Translations under genes and position numbers: made by a program
Notes under the pieces: generated by a model
Seen by the model: the letters and a program-made list of their open reading frames with translations, nothing else
Told to the model about the DNA's origin: nothing
Database searches by the model: none
Assembly (NCBI RefSeq): GCF_963678975.1
Contig: NC_089273.1
Span: forward strand, 34,713,630 to 34,777,629
DNA: 64,000 nt
Source of the DNA: Dysidea avara
Lineage: Eukaryota; Porifera; Demospongiae; Dictyoceratida; Dysideidae
Reading direction: 5' to 3'
Part shown: positions 49,264-61,174 of the stretch, one piece after another
Numbering within the stretch: position 1 is the stretch's first letter
Layout of the letters: each line of letters begins with the position of its first letter

Positions 49264-52200
49264 TTAGAGACCAATAAGGTTACTGTACCTCATTGCATCA
49301 TCATCATCATCATCACTGCTATCATTAATAGCAAAATATTGATGCCTCTTGTAATGGAGTACCTTCTTGATAACAGCAGCAACACATAACACAATTAGTG
49401 GAAATATCACCAACACTAGTGCTAACTCAGTAGTGGCAAACTGTAGGAAGTCAAAACTACTAATAATGACTGCTATTAACATCAACTGTAGGAGTAGCCC
49501 ATCAAATATATTTAAGAATTTATTTTTGTATGGTTGAAGCCACAAGTGAACTGTAGCAATTACAACACAAGTCAGTAGTAGGTAAAACAACATGCTTTCA
49601 TAGATATTATGACCAAGGAGCACAATAAACATGATTACTTGCCGACAAATCAGATAATATGAAGCAAACCAACTATATTTGACCTTGTAGCAACCTTGAA
49701 ATTGATCTAGTATTGGCTTCAATCTGATAAAGTTAATCTTTCTTTTAAGAAATGGCTCCAGCAACAAAAGCAATGGCAGACCAATTCCTATCACCAGCTC
49801 ACAGATGATTGCGACACTACCATACACCACATGTCTACCTTGAAAATACTTGATGTTAGGAGATGAGTATGTATATAGATTATCTGCATCAGTAAATTTT
49901 AGAGGCCTCAGCAACTGTAGGGAAGTGGAGGCTAATGATGTATACGCTAACAACAGAAGAAGGCAAAAAACACGAATGATACATCGACTAATCAATTTAG
50001 ACACTTTTCTGGAGCATTTTGCAGCTACCACAAAACCATATAATAAAACTGAAACAGCACCAGCATGTGAGTAATGGATAAATAATTGATCAATTCCATT
50101 CATTTCTCTTGTCAAACAAAGATTCCCAAGAAATTGAGGATTTAATTGTGCAATTCCTGATAATATATTTATGAACTGAGCTGCACCACTAGATATGTAG
50201 GGATTATTACTCAGCAATATATTCACCATACTGTAGTAGTAGATTAATCCATATAAGTATCCTGAGGACAGTTTAAAGTCGGAGTACATCAATGTAAACA
50301 CACCAACTATCATAACAATCCAATAGAAACCTGTCAACACTACCACTAACACTGTCATAGCAGCACTACAGTGGTCTTCACTGATACAGTCATTAGAGTC
50401 ATATGCTAGAGTGAATCCTGGACTGCATTGTCCACAAGCAGGACCAGACCTGCCATGTTCACATTGATCATTTATCCTTTCAGGCAGTTTAAAGTAACCT
50501 TCTCTGGTCGTCTTATGATCAACAAACCCACAATACTCACTGGGGCACAATGATGTAGTTGCTCTTCCATTGACTCTACCAAACCAGTAACCTCTTTTTA
50601 TCTCATTATAGTCATCATAACACTCCACCACATCATGATAGTAACAAACACAACCTTTAGATGTTGTACTGTAAACATATCCAGGATGATCAGAACATGG
50701 GACAAACTCTATTACAAGTGTCACCTCTACTTGATGGTAATAAAAATTTAAGTTAGACAATAATTGTATTGTGACATTTGTATCGTTAGTCACTGTTTCT
50801 CCAATGAAAATTACATTAAGTGGTGATGCATTATCAATTACTAGTTCTGTGCTGATCAATGTCAAAATACCACAATCAACACATTGCAAATAAAATTTTG
50901 TAGTATCTGCAGGCTTTTCAAAGTAATCTAAAACAACGCCAAAAAATCTTACTACTCTACCTAGAATTTTGTTATCAATAAAATACACACCATTTGAAAA
51001 GGTAGTGCTACCACCAAACAATTTCAATTGTTTTGGAGAAGTGACCACTGGAAAATGTGTTATGTTTAACTGAGTGTAATTGTAGTCAATGGGAATATGA
51101 ACATAAGAACCATTGATGAATTGTATGTAGTTGAATTGATATGGCACATACATGAGCGATGAGGAGTTTCTATAATTTAAATTTAAGATGCAATAATTTG
51201 GTACACTGAAATATACAGAATTATCACCATATCCCAATTTAGAGTTTATAAACTGAACACTTGCATTACCAATATGGATATTTAAGACTTGATAATTTCC
51301 CTCACAACCTATGCTGAAGTCCACGTATATTGCACCACCATAATAGACAGCTGAATTGTCAATAAACTGTATCACTGCTCCATCACTAATACTAATGCTA
51401 CTGGTTTGATCGATGTATAAAGCTCCTCCCTTGTCAGCACTATTTTCTTTGAAAAATGTATTTCCAGAGAGTGTAATACGAGAGTTTGTAGAAATGAAGC
51501 ATGTACCAATATTGTTAGTGAAATTTGATGTAGCAATACTGATTTGTGCTGGAAAGTCTGCATTTACATTAACGTAAACAATACTATAGACAGCTTTGTT
51601 TAAATGAAACACACTAAACATAATAGAAATAACAAACCATCAATATAAATAGCTGCACCATGAACAGATGTATTGTTGAGGAATAAGCATTCTCTTAATG
51701 TTATCACACTTGGAGCAGGATTCTTAATATACACTGTACCTGCACTATTGTAGTGGCATACATTTGAGGTTACGTTAACTTTATTCATAGTTACATTAGT
51801 AATAATACAAGGTGACCGAATTGATATAATTGATGCTATTGGAGAATTGTATTTACCACTCAACAAGCTATTATTTGAAATAACGACATCATTAAAATAC
51901 AAAGAGCCCCGAAAGCAATAGTCTACAGAGTAACGAATAAAAGTTAAATCTATTATGGGAGAATGATAATTTGTATTGCTAGTAAACACTGTGTCTTTGA
52001 CTACAACTGCTATATCACCCCTTGTGTGGAATTTTGCACTTAGTACAGTACCAGTATTGCTACTGAAAACCGAAGATAAAATCATTAGATCCATATTTCC
52101 ATTTTCTGAATCAAGACCAATGTCAAACAATGTTCCACCTTCAACCAAGACATGGTTATTATAAGCAATAAGTTCATAAAGTGTTAATGATGATTCATAA

Positions 52201-52973
52201 AAGTTGGTTAAATCAATGTTTGCTACCTGTGCATTATTGAAGAATTGTGTTTTTGATATTGTAATATTCACGGATATTTGGAAAGATGAACATAGTATCA
52301 ACAAAGCATATCCATCAAAATCGTCATCATACTGGAGCTCTCCATAATATCCATTATCATAGAAATGACATTGATGAATCGTTACATTTGCAGTTGTATT
52401 ATCAAAGCAATCAAGAGTTAATCCACCAACATCTCCATATGGAAATTGTTTATTTCGTTTGTTAGATAAAAACTTACATTGATCAACTATTACATTTCCG
52501 CTTATACCAAATAAGTTAACTGCCATAATCCGAGAATGCTGAAACACACAATCTGCTATCATAATATTGCTGATATATCTAAATGATATAATTGGTAGGG
52601 TTTCCTTATGATCAGGGCCACTTTTGTCCCATGTGATCCCCTTTATTATGACACCACTGCACTGGTAACACTCCACACTTCCTCTATTGTTACACATGAT
52701 GGTAGCACCATTACCAACTATTGCAATGTTTGTAAGGTGACCTGACCCCATTGTGACTTTGCTGTGCAGTGTAACTGACTGTGATGTGATGTTGATTACA
52801 GTGTTACTGGTCATACTGTGTAAAGCAGTGGATAGTGAAGAACATGGACATTCTCCCTTCACACAACATTTAATACTATCACTACCAGTAGTGTTGATGG
52901 TAATCACTTTATTGTTGACATGTTGACTGGTGAGGATTATCAGATATATCAAACCATAGGTAATGATGTTCAT
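49264..52973 (-). CDS. secreted-type beta-helix, cysteine-rich, multi-pass membrane protein (two coding exons)
   Basis: Exon 1 is 52973-51638 and exon 2 is 51593-49264, joined over a 44-base GT-AG intron. Together they give 1221 residues from ATG at 52973 to TAA. Residues 1-20 (MNIITYGLIYLIILTS) look like a signal peptide. From about 25 to 640 short hydrophobic/Asn-rich turns recur (GNGATIMC, NNTSVHGAAIYID, ENSADKGGALYID), typical of a right-handed beta-helix with many N-glycosylation sites. A cysteine-rich stalk (about 745-855) holds GYWFGRV, CPSEYCG and GPACGQCSPGF. About nine membrane segments span 857-1190, including RPLKF and LQPYKNKFLNIFDG loops, and an acidic cytosolic tail has SSDDDDDD. 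The architecture suggests a cell-surface receptor or transporter-like protein of an expanded sponge family; ligand and activity are unknown. The membrane region somewhat recalls TRP-like proteins. It is the only convincing intact gene here. Confidence 0.87.
51594..51637 (-). other. 44-base intron
   Basis: Starts GTTTGT after GATG and ends AAAG before CTGTC. Removal keeps the beta-helix frame open (IYID then AVYSIV), while two other nearby AG sites would give immediate stops. The very short length and the weak pyrimidine tract are notable. Confidence 0.75.
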
Positions 52974-53334
52974 TCTACAGTGGGTAAACTAGATGTTTAC
53001 TATTAGTACAAATAATGTTACTATAGTGTACATATAGTATGAGTGCAAAAATGACTATCTAAATGAGTGCACTCTATTGTTCCTCTGGTCCTGATTGGTG
53101 TCTATTAATTGTGGAATATAGGAAAAAGCAATACATACAAATTAAGAGTGTTTTATCTAAATGTGCAAGGGATTTGGTATTAGGCGGTTGGCATCAGTAT
53201 TTGTTTTTGGTTAATTATTAATTTTGATGATGTTACCACTTCAGGGAGAAAGGATGAATACTAGTAATTCCTATGGATAGAATTCTAATCTACTTACACC
53301 CCTGGCTAGTATAGTTAAAAACTCTATACAATGG
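52974..53334. other. upstream region of the main gene
   Basis: AT-rich. A TATA-like ACTATATG lies roughly 60 bases upstream of the ATG on the - strand, which is weak promoter evidence. No repeat noticed until 53335. Confidence 0.3.
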
Positions 53335-53620
53335 AACCTGAAACTTAAAAATAGAGGACATTCCATATACTGGATACTTAGTAATAACCTCAAAGTATCT
53401 CATAGCACGTGGATAATCTAATCTGGCCACCTTGATGATCCTTTAACACACAGGTTTCACTATACACAGTGGTTCAAATCATATGATTATGACTGTCCAA
53501 AAATTTTAAACCTCTGCACAATGCTGCAAGTAGTGGAAATGATGATGTCTATGTACTGACTAGCTAGAAGTATATATAAAGCCACTTATCACAATGTATT
53601 GTGGGTTTGAGTTTTGTTAC
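53335..53620. repeat. dispersed repeat, longest copy
   Basis: Shares GAGGACATTCCATATACTGG-type start, ACACAGTGGTTCAA, ATGATTATGACTGTCCAAAA and the CACAATGTATTGTGGGTTT end with 59280-59500, 960-1150 and 1985-2175. Confidence 0.65.
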
Positions 53621-54599
53621 CACTAATCCAACATGTAATACTCACTCGGAACATGGCAGATAAATAGACAAAGTATCGATGACTGGAGTGTTCTTTTAGC
53701 TAATACGTAGCCTAGACAGGAATGTATGATGTGCAAATGCAATATTTTCTAGATATGAACCCTCAGTTGATTGTCAAAGCACCTCTCACTCCTATACAAT
53801 GGATGGAATATAGTTGATACTGAAGTGAAATGACCATTTCACATTTCAGCAATCAATAAATATTTGTGGAGTGCATTTAGTTGTGCAATCAATTTCTAAT
53901 GGGTCTGGTGACATTCTTTCTTTTGACATGGCATGTGATGGTTCATGAGTAAAAAATTATGCCATTACGAAAAAGGTAAACACACATGTCAAGAAAACTA
54001 GAAATTTTAGAAATATAAGGCAATAAAACATGGGAGTCCCTACACATGCAGTTACTTATACTAGTGGATATGTAATTCATGTGTTAGTCACATACACCTG
54101 TACAGCCTGTCAATTATACGTGATGACTGAAGTAGATGACCTCCCTTGTTTCATTGCTTTTTATAAAATTTCTAATTTTCCTTACACTTGTATGGTATGG
54201 ATTATGAAAGTGTTGATATTTTTACCAAAATACTGACCGCAAAATTATATAAAACTAAAAAGTTATCTTATTCAACAACACTGTAGCACTAAGATACCAA
54301 TATGGCCCAAAAGTTATCTACAACAAGGCGGTACTGCGATTGCAATCAGTATTGAAGAAAATTTCTACTAAATAACTCAAGTATTCAGCCAAATATGGCT
54401 TTCATTTTATATGTCATTTGTAGCCATTACACATACGACAGAGTTAGACACTTGAGATATTACTTGCTGTACAAAATGAAACAGTGTAGGCATGTACATA
54501 TGCACATATCTGCATCACTTCAGTGACAAATATACATTGGAAAAATACAAATGCCCTGACATTATGGCACAATCCAGAATGCTGTGATTTCAGGGGTCT
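53621..54599. other. no gene recognised
   Basis: AT-rich. A decayed piece of the WDTKED 3' region may be present near 53825-54010 (GTGAAATGACCATTTCACAT, CTTTTGACATGGCATG). No coding features. Confidence 0.4.
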
Positions 54600-54860
54600 T
54601 TAAAGTACGTATGATTTTTTCACTGTTTGACATTGCTTCATCCCGAGACATGCCATTTTGCCAACCAAAGTACGTACAATGGACTTACCTTTGTCCTCCT
54701 TTGTGTCCCAGTTCTTTTTGCTAACAACAAAGGATGTTGATTTGTAGTACGTAGCACAAGATATGGCTTTCCTGTAGCTGTGGCAGTCACTATTATGCAG
54801 GAGTTCATAAAATGTGGAATATGGAATAACAGAATTGCAAAATAACGGAATAAGCAAAAC
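54600..54860. repeat. WDTKED repeat family, partial copy
   Basis: Contains ATGATTTTTTCACTGTTTGA and, on the - strand, SKKNWDTKEDKGKS, followed by unrelated sequence. The segment continues for 85 codons from 54857, but only the WDTKED core is shared. Confidence 0.65.
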
Positions 54861-54883
54861 TCATCTTTTGCAGATTATACAAA

Positions 54884-55517
54884 TGTGACCGGATCTATAA
54901 AAACAGGACATAATTGCATTTTTTCAAATATTTGTGTTTGTTAAATATTTATAATCTACTTAGCCAAGTGTACCCACTGGCAAAGTTTCAGCTTCATATG
55001 CCAATAACTTTTGGAGTTATAGCCCTACAAAGTAGTAGCAACAGAAAAATCAATTTGTACAGCAAGTATAGGGATAATAAATTACAGGTGTTTACAAAAA
55101 TGGTTGTAACTCACCAACGAATTGAGGTAAGGAGGTAAACGTTTCACCATCGCATGAACAGGGGAATCAATTACTGGGTGCGTTTTTCTTTTATTTGCCC
55201 TTCATCACTGTATACAAAGGCAAAATTCAGAAAGAAAATCAATTGCGTACGATCGCTTCAACATGACGTAAACAAACGCTCATAACTTACGTATCCTTGG
55301 GTGCACTGCAACACAACCAAGCTTGTCCAACTCCTCATGAGCAGGTGGATAAGATGGTATCCAGGTTTTTGTTTTTAGACCCTTCCTTCACTAAGAAAGA
55401 GAGGTTAAAAAAATTATCAATAATACGCAAGCATTTAGCTCAATGTATTCAATGTTTTATACTGTAAATTTAGGCTTGTGCGATTAGCTATGCCTCTTTT
55501 TCGCAGATCCAGTCACA
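54884..55517. mobile_element. TGTGAC-terminus element, 634 bp
   Basis: TGTGACCGGATCTATAAAAA at the left and the inverse of TGTGACTGGATCTGCGAAAA at the right. No clear duplication. Short ORFs only. Confidence 0.65.
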
Positions 55518-56454
55518 AACAGTTATATACTTTATACTTTATTTACCTTGTAGCAGCTCTGCATGTCATGCCACAGTGGTGGATAAACAACAGCTGCACA
55601 AGCATTAAACAGGATGAGCATGTACCCATTCAACCTGGAATGATCTACGTACCTTCACTAAACTTATAACCTACACTCCTGACTCAGACATCATGAATTT
55701 TGAAATCCACTTTAAAGACAAACACAACCACTGGACTCCACTAATTCAATTATGTGACTCTAATACGTAGATTCGGTTGGATGCACATGAAGGCCAGATA
55801 AGAATAGACTTAGTGTTTTGTAACACTATCAACTAAGTAGTATATATAGATCAGCACGTCTAGATCGATCTAGGATGATTGGTTGTGTGTTCATCCTATT
55901 TAATGCTTGCCAAGGTGCTGTTATTCATCACTATGCTGTGCCATGCAGAGCTGTTACAAGGTAAATAAAATGTAATTACTATTGAGTATCATAGAGCACA
56001 GTAGTACTGTACAATCCTGCATATTAGGGATCACAGAGATTTGGGTTTTCCCACACAAAATTTCACCCAAAAAACCAGCTTCATAACTCCATCCTGGCAC
56101 CTTGGCAGCATTGGACTGAAAATGCATAATCCAGTAAACTGGATCATATGCATTCCTTGTAAAGCTAAACTCCATAACACAAAAACTGTTAAAGCTATCT
56201 AAAAATGGGAAACATCATCTTACTCACCATTAAATTTTGATTTGAATGGTCTCATACTTCATTTCGTCCATCTAACCCAGAGATACTCATTTCACTTTGA
56301 AAGAGTGAAAGAACTATCCTTCTGTCTTCCTTCTTCACATAATCATGTACAAAGGGCCATAACACAGCCGTACTTCATCATATCAACTTGTGCTTGGTGT
56401 CCTGGTACTCCTCACATGATGGCGATTCGGTTGGTACATAGATAACACGTGATA
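55518..56454. other. no gene recognised
   Basis: AT-rich sequence. Near 55995-56140 a block resembling TACTGTACAATCCTGCATAT...TAGGGATCACAGAG may be a distant relative of the 31800-31860 block. Confidence 0.35.
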
Positions 56455-56527
56455 ATGTCACTGTCGGATGAGCACAGTGGCAATACGAATGTGGAAGGAC
56501 TGAAAATGATTCAGCGCATCGTAGTGG
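56455..56527 (+). CDS. putative short first exon
   Basis: ATG at 56455 opens MSLSDEHSGNTNVEGLKMIQ, then RIVVG, and stops at a consensus donor GTGAGT (56528), phase 1. CpG content is locally raised. No downstream partner exon was identified before the repeats begin. Unknown product. Confidence 0.3.
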
Positions 56528-56917
56528 GTGAGTTCCTTGTTTGTATGTTGAAAGCTTATATACTGGCAGATAGCTTACTCATTGCCAATTACTAAAATCT
56601 GTTTTCCGAAGCGATCAGATAAACGCTTCATGAGATATGCTTGTTTGTAACCGCCTATGAAAATTGGCAAAAGTATTGTGCATTTTCAATTGGTTTTTTT
56701 AAATCAAATCCAGTTTTCTGGATTATGCGGGTTTAAGGGTTGAAGAAATTCTATGACATTCCTAGACATTTTGGTGCAAAAATCCCACAAGTTTGGATTC
56801 AATCTGCACCCAAATGTACATACATATAATGCAGTGACTATACACATCATGAATGATTATATGCAAAAGTGCCTTCAGTACAATCCTAAAAGCTTCTAAT
56901 AAATTGTTACAAAATTA

Positions 56918-56920
<3 letters not shown>
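56528..56920. other. no gene recognised
   Basis: AT-rich sequence with no repeat partner noticed. Confidence 0.3.

Positions 56921-56956
<36 letters not shown>
56921..56956. repeat. AT microsatellite
   Basis: Eighteen AT units, immediately left of a WDTKED-family copy. Confidence 0.95.
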
Positions 56957-56961
<5 letters not shown>

Positions 56962-57030
56962 GGGATTTTCTACTGCCTGCTTGCCTGCCTGCCTGATATC
57001 TTCAGGCAGGCGTAGCTCAGTAACAGCTAA

Positions 57031-57556
57031 TAGTGCGTTTACACTAGCAGTTGGGCATGGTACGGCACAGTACAGCACGGCACGGTATGCTTAATTTTGC
57101 TAGTGTAAACAGGTATCGATCCGAGCCAAACAGTTACGTGCCGGGCTCGGCTGGCCCTGCTACTTCAACCATGCTGGCTCGATATGGTACGGCACGGTAG
57201 ACAAATTGAAACAAACCTAGCTATATCCTTGGCTGCTGTATGTAAATACGATGGTTGGCCAAACGTGAAACAACATCCAGTTACCACGTTCGACTTGAAA
57301 TGAGCTGTCCACCGAGCGGTAGCCGCTGATATTGTCCCTCAAACGGATTGCTGATAACTTGTACGACATCAACAGCTTGAAACGAGCTTTAAAATGGCAA
57401 GGGCATCTCGTAGGACGATACTTTAGCCATCACATGCTTATGTATAAACTTTCCAAGCATAGTTATTTCCTTACCAATCTAAATGAGCACTTAAAACGTA
57501 GCGTACCGTACCATGCTGTACCGTACCGAGCTGGAGCTACTAGTGTAAACGCACTA
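57031..57556. mobile_element. PIF/Harbinger-like MITE with TAA duplication
   Basis: 526 bp. Left TAGTGCGTTTACACTAGCAG, right end inverse with one change. Flanked by TAA (57028-57030, 57557-57559). The homologous site at about 33760 has a single copy of the target (AACAGCTAAGGCT). Inner sides hold GGTACGGCAC / GTACCGTACC phrases. The 3-bp TAA duplication suits PIF/Harbinger. No transposase. Confidence 0.82.
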
Positions 57557-58006
57557 TAAGGCTATGGGCTTGATATTTTCACTGTTTGAAGTTGCTTTGT
57601 CCTGAGACGTGCATACCACAGTACGTACAATGCATGCATCATGGACTTACCTTTGTCCTCCTTTGTGTCCCATTTCTTTTTGCTGACAGTTCAATGTGTC
57701 GATTCACGGTAACATGATGCATGGCTTTCCTACAGTACATTTATAAACGGGAATTATCCATATTTTCTGTGATAACTGGATTGATTGCAGAGGCAATTCT
57801 AGCACTGCTCTTCATTTGTAACGATGTGTAACGAGTTGGACATACGTGTAGCTGAAAGCGAAGCATAATGGCCACTACACCTTTGAGGCAGTAATTGATA
57901 GTTTATATTTTTGATAGCTGGGGGCACGCAAATTGTCATATTTTTGTGGTGAATGAATTGTTGTAGAGGCACTTCTTCTACTGTTTTTCATCTGTAGCAC
58001 TGTGTA

Positions 58007-58261
58007 CAGGGAATTTAAGACTTCTTGCAATTTCATGCGAAATGCGCAGTGTGGTTGCGCATGTATGTCTGTCGTATTTTGCTAATCTCAAAGTGAAATA
58101 ACCTATGCTACGACCCTGTTAAAGAAATTTGTCACATGTGCAACAGTATGAGGCACGATATGAGAATTCACCATCATTGTGGCACCAGATAAATTGCTTA
58201 TAAAAACATGGATGCATACGCATTCACACTTACAAAATTGCAAGAAGTGTTAAATTCCCTG
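58007..58261. mobile_element. Tc1/mariner-like MITE with TA duplication
   Basis: 255 bp. CAGGGAATTTAAGACTTCTT at the left and its near-inverse at the right, continuing GCAATTT on both sides, flanked by TA. The related tandem units without the insertion read CTGTGTAACGGG across the site. Confidence 0.85.
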
Positions 58262-58439
58262 TAACTGGCAGAACATAACTGAAACTAAAGCATAATGGCC
58301 ACTGTACTTTCGAAGCACAGTATTTGATAGATGGGGTGTGTGTTCAGACGAAAACATTAATTCTGGTGCCATCCTTTCTTTTGATGCGGTATGCATGGGT
58401 TCACCGGTCATAATAGTGTTACAAAAAAAAGGAAACAAA

Positions 58440-58652
58440 CAAGTTTAAGGAAAAATTTGGAATTTTAAGTTCGATTAGAGATCACAGAAAGAAAATACGG
58501 AAACAAGGGAGGTCGCCTGTACCTGCAGATATACTAGTGAACGTTTAATCCCTAATTCAGTCTACACTAGTATATCTGAACTCCCTTGTTTCTCTACTTT
58601 TTTTCAATGATCCTTAATCAAACTTAAAATTCCCAAGTTTCCCTTATACTTG
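58440..58652. repeat. 213-bp imperfect palindrome
   Basis: Arms share AAGTTTAAGGAAAAATTTGG-type, TTAGAGATCA and GGAAACAAGGGAG blocks in inverse, and the inner AGATATACTAGTG/CACTAGTATATCT pair. Equivalent in position to 34334-34628. Confidence 0.82.
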
Positions 58653-59279
58653 TAATAAAGTTTTACACATAGCTATAAAAACTATTAAACAGAGAAACTA
58701 TGTAGCCTTCACCAGGAATTTTGTGATTCCAACACCTACAGTATGAGACACAGGTAAGTTCCTTTGTTACACTACATATGTGCAGATATTCAATATTAGG
58801 TTATTATAAAACGAAACACTACAATGAAGAAGATTTTGACATGGTGTTATTCACTAAAAGAATATATGTACGTACATAGCTATCGAATTCTAAGTAAAAT
58901 TCGTTGCTTTTGCAATCAATAGAATTTGCCACCTCATTTCAGCTACTTTGCACAGTGTTCCTATTTAGCAAAGTGCTAACTAAATAGTGATCACAAATTT
59001 TCCTGCAAACTTGAAAAACTCTATTGTAATACAGTGCCTAATTCTATTGCAAGCATGCCAAATCCAATTGCCAAGGCAATGCTGTTTCAAAAACAACTAA
59101 TTCTATTGCAAAAATGGACAAAGATGATTGCAAAGCTGATGAGTTTAATGGAGAAAATTTGTAAGAATTCCAGTCTTTAAACATTGAAAATATGTAAGCC
59201 TTAATTGCAATTTGAAAATGTATAAACAGACTACATATATCCTCATTACACGTACTTACATACATTATCTACACTTGAA
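58653..59279. other. mostly unexplained; possible small MITE
   Basis: TTTTGCAATCAATAGAATTT near 58909 and AATTCTATTGCAAAAA near 59099 are roughly inverted and may bound a ~200-bp MITE. A strong donor-like GTAAGT lies at 58754. No gene established. Confidence 0.35.
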
Positions 59280-59500
59280 TGTGTACCTTAAACTAGAGGA
59301 CATCTCCATAATCTGGAAACTTAGTAATAGTCCAAAAGTATCTCTTAGCACACAACCGACCTGGACAAAATCAAGACACCTTGATAATCAGTAATTTAGG
59401 ATAGTACTGAGGTGTCCTTAATACACAGGTTTCACTGCACACAGTGGTTCAAGGTATATGATTATGACTGTCCAAAAATTTACATTATGCAGCAAACCCA
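59280..59500. repeat. dispersed repeat, partial copy
   Basis: GAGGACATCTCCATAATCTG through ATGATTATGACTGTCCAAAA matches 53335-53505. Confidence 0.65.
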
Positions 59501-59519
59501 CTAATAGCTGCTACTCTAC

Positions 59520-59955
59520 TTACACTCAAACCTCTCTAATCCGATGCTCAATGGGAGCTATAAATTTTGCTGGATTGAGGTTGTTGGATTATCAAGTCAC
59601 CTCTGTAATCCAACATTGTACAATATCTAGAAGTATGTCGATTATACAGCAAATTACAGTTAAAACAGATCACACGGTGTTTTTAACATGAATTAACTTG
59701 CAAGTATTACAGTTTTTTTTTTCTGTTACTATAAACCAATTAAATACTTCAGTTGCTTAATGCTGCTATTAATCTCTGTCGGATTACAAAAGTCAAAAAC
59801 AATGACAAGTTTAGGGAATCAGGATTGAGAGTACAGAGGTACCAGATTACAGAGGTATTTGTTCTATACAAGAGTGTTGTTAAATGCCATTATGGTCAGG
59901 ATTCCGGATTACACAGGTATCTGTTCAACTGTACTACTGTTGAGGGGTACGTATA
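59520..59955. repeat. AATCC-rich repeat with pogo-like ends
   Basis: The left CTCTCTAATCCGATGCTC and a right part with GGATTCCGGATTACACAGGT are roughly inverted; inner TCTGTAATCC phrases recur. Resembles the ATTATCC MITEs at 5844 and 16340. Weak. Confidence 0.35.
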
Positions 59956-61172
59956 ATGAACCAAAATCATTCACAAAATTTCAAATTTTAAAATATGGGT
60001 GCCCATATTTCATCTTTCAAAGAACATTTCACTTTGTAAAATCCCAGATTTTAAGTCTGTAAAATTTTGTAAATAAATTTACAAAATTTGTAATTTTAGA
60101 TGTCCATAAACTCCCATTACATCTGTTCGATTGTCAACTCAGTTCGAAAATCTTTCAAATGTACAGAATTTCAGGCAATATTTTACCGTTCAGAAATAAA
60201 TTCAGATGTGACCTACGAAATTTCAGGTCGTCACCTGCCCCTCAACTATTGTTTTACCATAGACATGCCCATACATGGGTTGGTTACGTCACATTTTAAT
60301 ACTACACAATTAACTCGACAAATAAACAGTCATGTCGACAGTGCAATGTAAATCTACAGGCTTCTTTGTATGTCTCACCAACTCTTCAAGGGTAGTGAAA
60401 TTCCTCGATGTGTTTTCAGTAAATAATCACCCTCTCACTGTTGGAGTCTATTGAACTTTCCTAGGACCTCGCCAACCCAGATTTCGTAGGATTTATCCTG
60501 GTACCTCCTACACTCGCTAATTCTGAAATCCGTCACAAGTGTGAGTAGGGGTGAGTGACAGTAGTATGCGAAGTGGGTGAGTAATGTCCGAGGTAATATC
60601 TGATTAATTATTTTATATAAGCGCTTAATTATAGACTCAACAAAACGATAGGACCAACCGACCCGAGATCCGACCAACTGATGTGCCATACTGCTACTGT
60701 GATTCTACCACCGAGAAGCAACTGAATTGATATCATCTCCTTAACGGTGAGCCACTGTTTTGGAGTAGAATCGAGTCGTTTATCAGTTGAGTTGTTGCAA
60801 TGATCAGGCGTATAAAGTCATCAGTTGGGTGTAAAATAGAGTTGTTTCTTGCGTTTCCTTTTAGATTTCCCTTTAGAAGTAGGTTTTTCTCACCTAGATG
60901 CACTAATTTTACTGTACGTGCCGAGGTACGTGCTCGATCTCACTCTTAAACAAAATTTTATGATTTGTTTCATGTACATACCTCATAATCGAGTGTTGTG
61001 TGCATGTGAAAAGATGTAAACTTAAAATTACTGTTGTCTATAAAGATGAAGTGCATGTCAAAATGTGTTTAAGTCAGGTGAATTAGTTGAACATTCCGCT
61101 TTTGTCGCTTTGTGTTGACATATCAAAACTCGTGTCAAATTAACCCATACATTACAATCTTCCGTAAAATAT
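59956..61172. other. no gene recognised
   Basis: Short phrases of AAATTTTGTAAA occur at 59970-60100. The ORF 60435-60689 on the - strand (SECRRYQDKSYEIWVGEVLG) looks somewhat protein-like, but it is not recognised and has no partner exon. Confidence 0.35.
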
Positions 61173-61174
61173 TA

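Larger units (their letters stand above)
56957..58440. repeat. WDTKED repeat family, copy carrying two nested MITEs
   Basis: TTTTCTACTGCC, a short CTGC site, TTCAGGCAGGCGTAGCTCAG and AACAGCTAA lead to the first insertion. The exon-like segment follows (RC of 57640-57700, with SKKKWDTKEDKGKSM), then the tandem units, interrupted by the second insertion, and ATGCATGGGTTCACCGGTCA. Removing both insertions restores the arrangement at 33700-34333. Confidence 0.75.

Noticed and set aside
49850-52164. ORFs on the + strand and the 63-codon - strand ORF 51372-51563
   Set aside because: Shadows of the long beta-helix gene in other frames.
53464-53480. GGTTCAAATC resembling a tRNA B box, possibly a SINE promoter
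   Set aside because: No A box at the right distance and the related copies do not preserve it.
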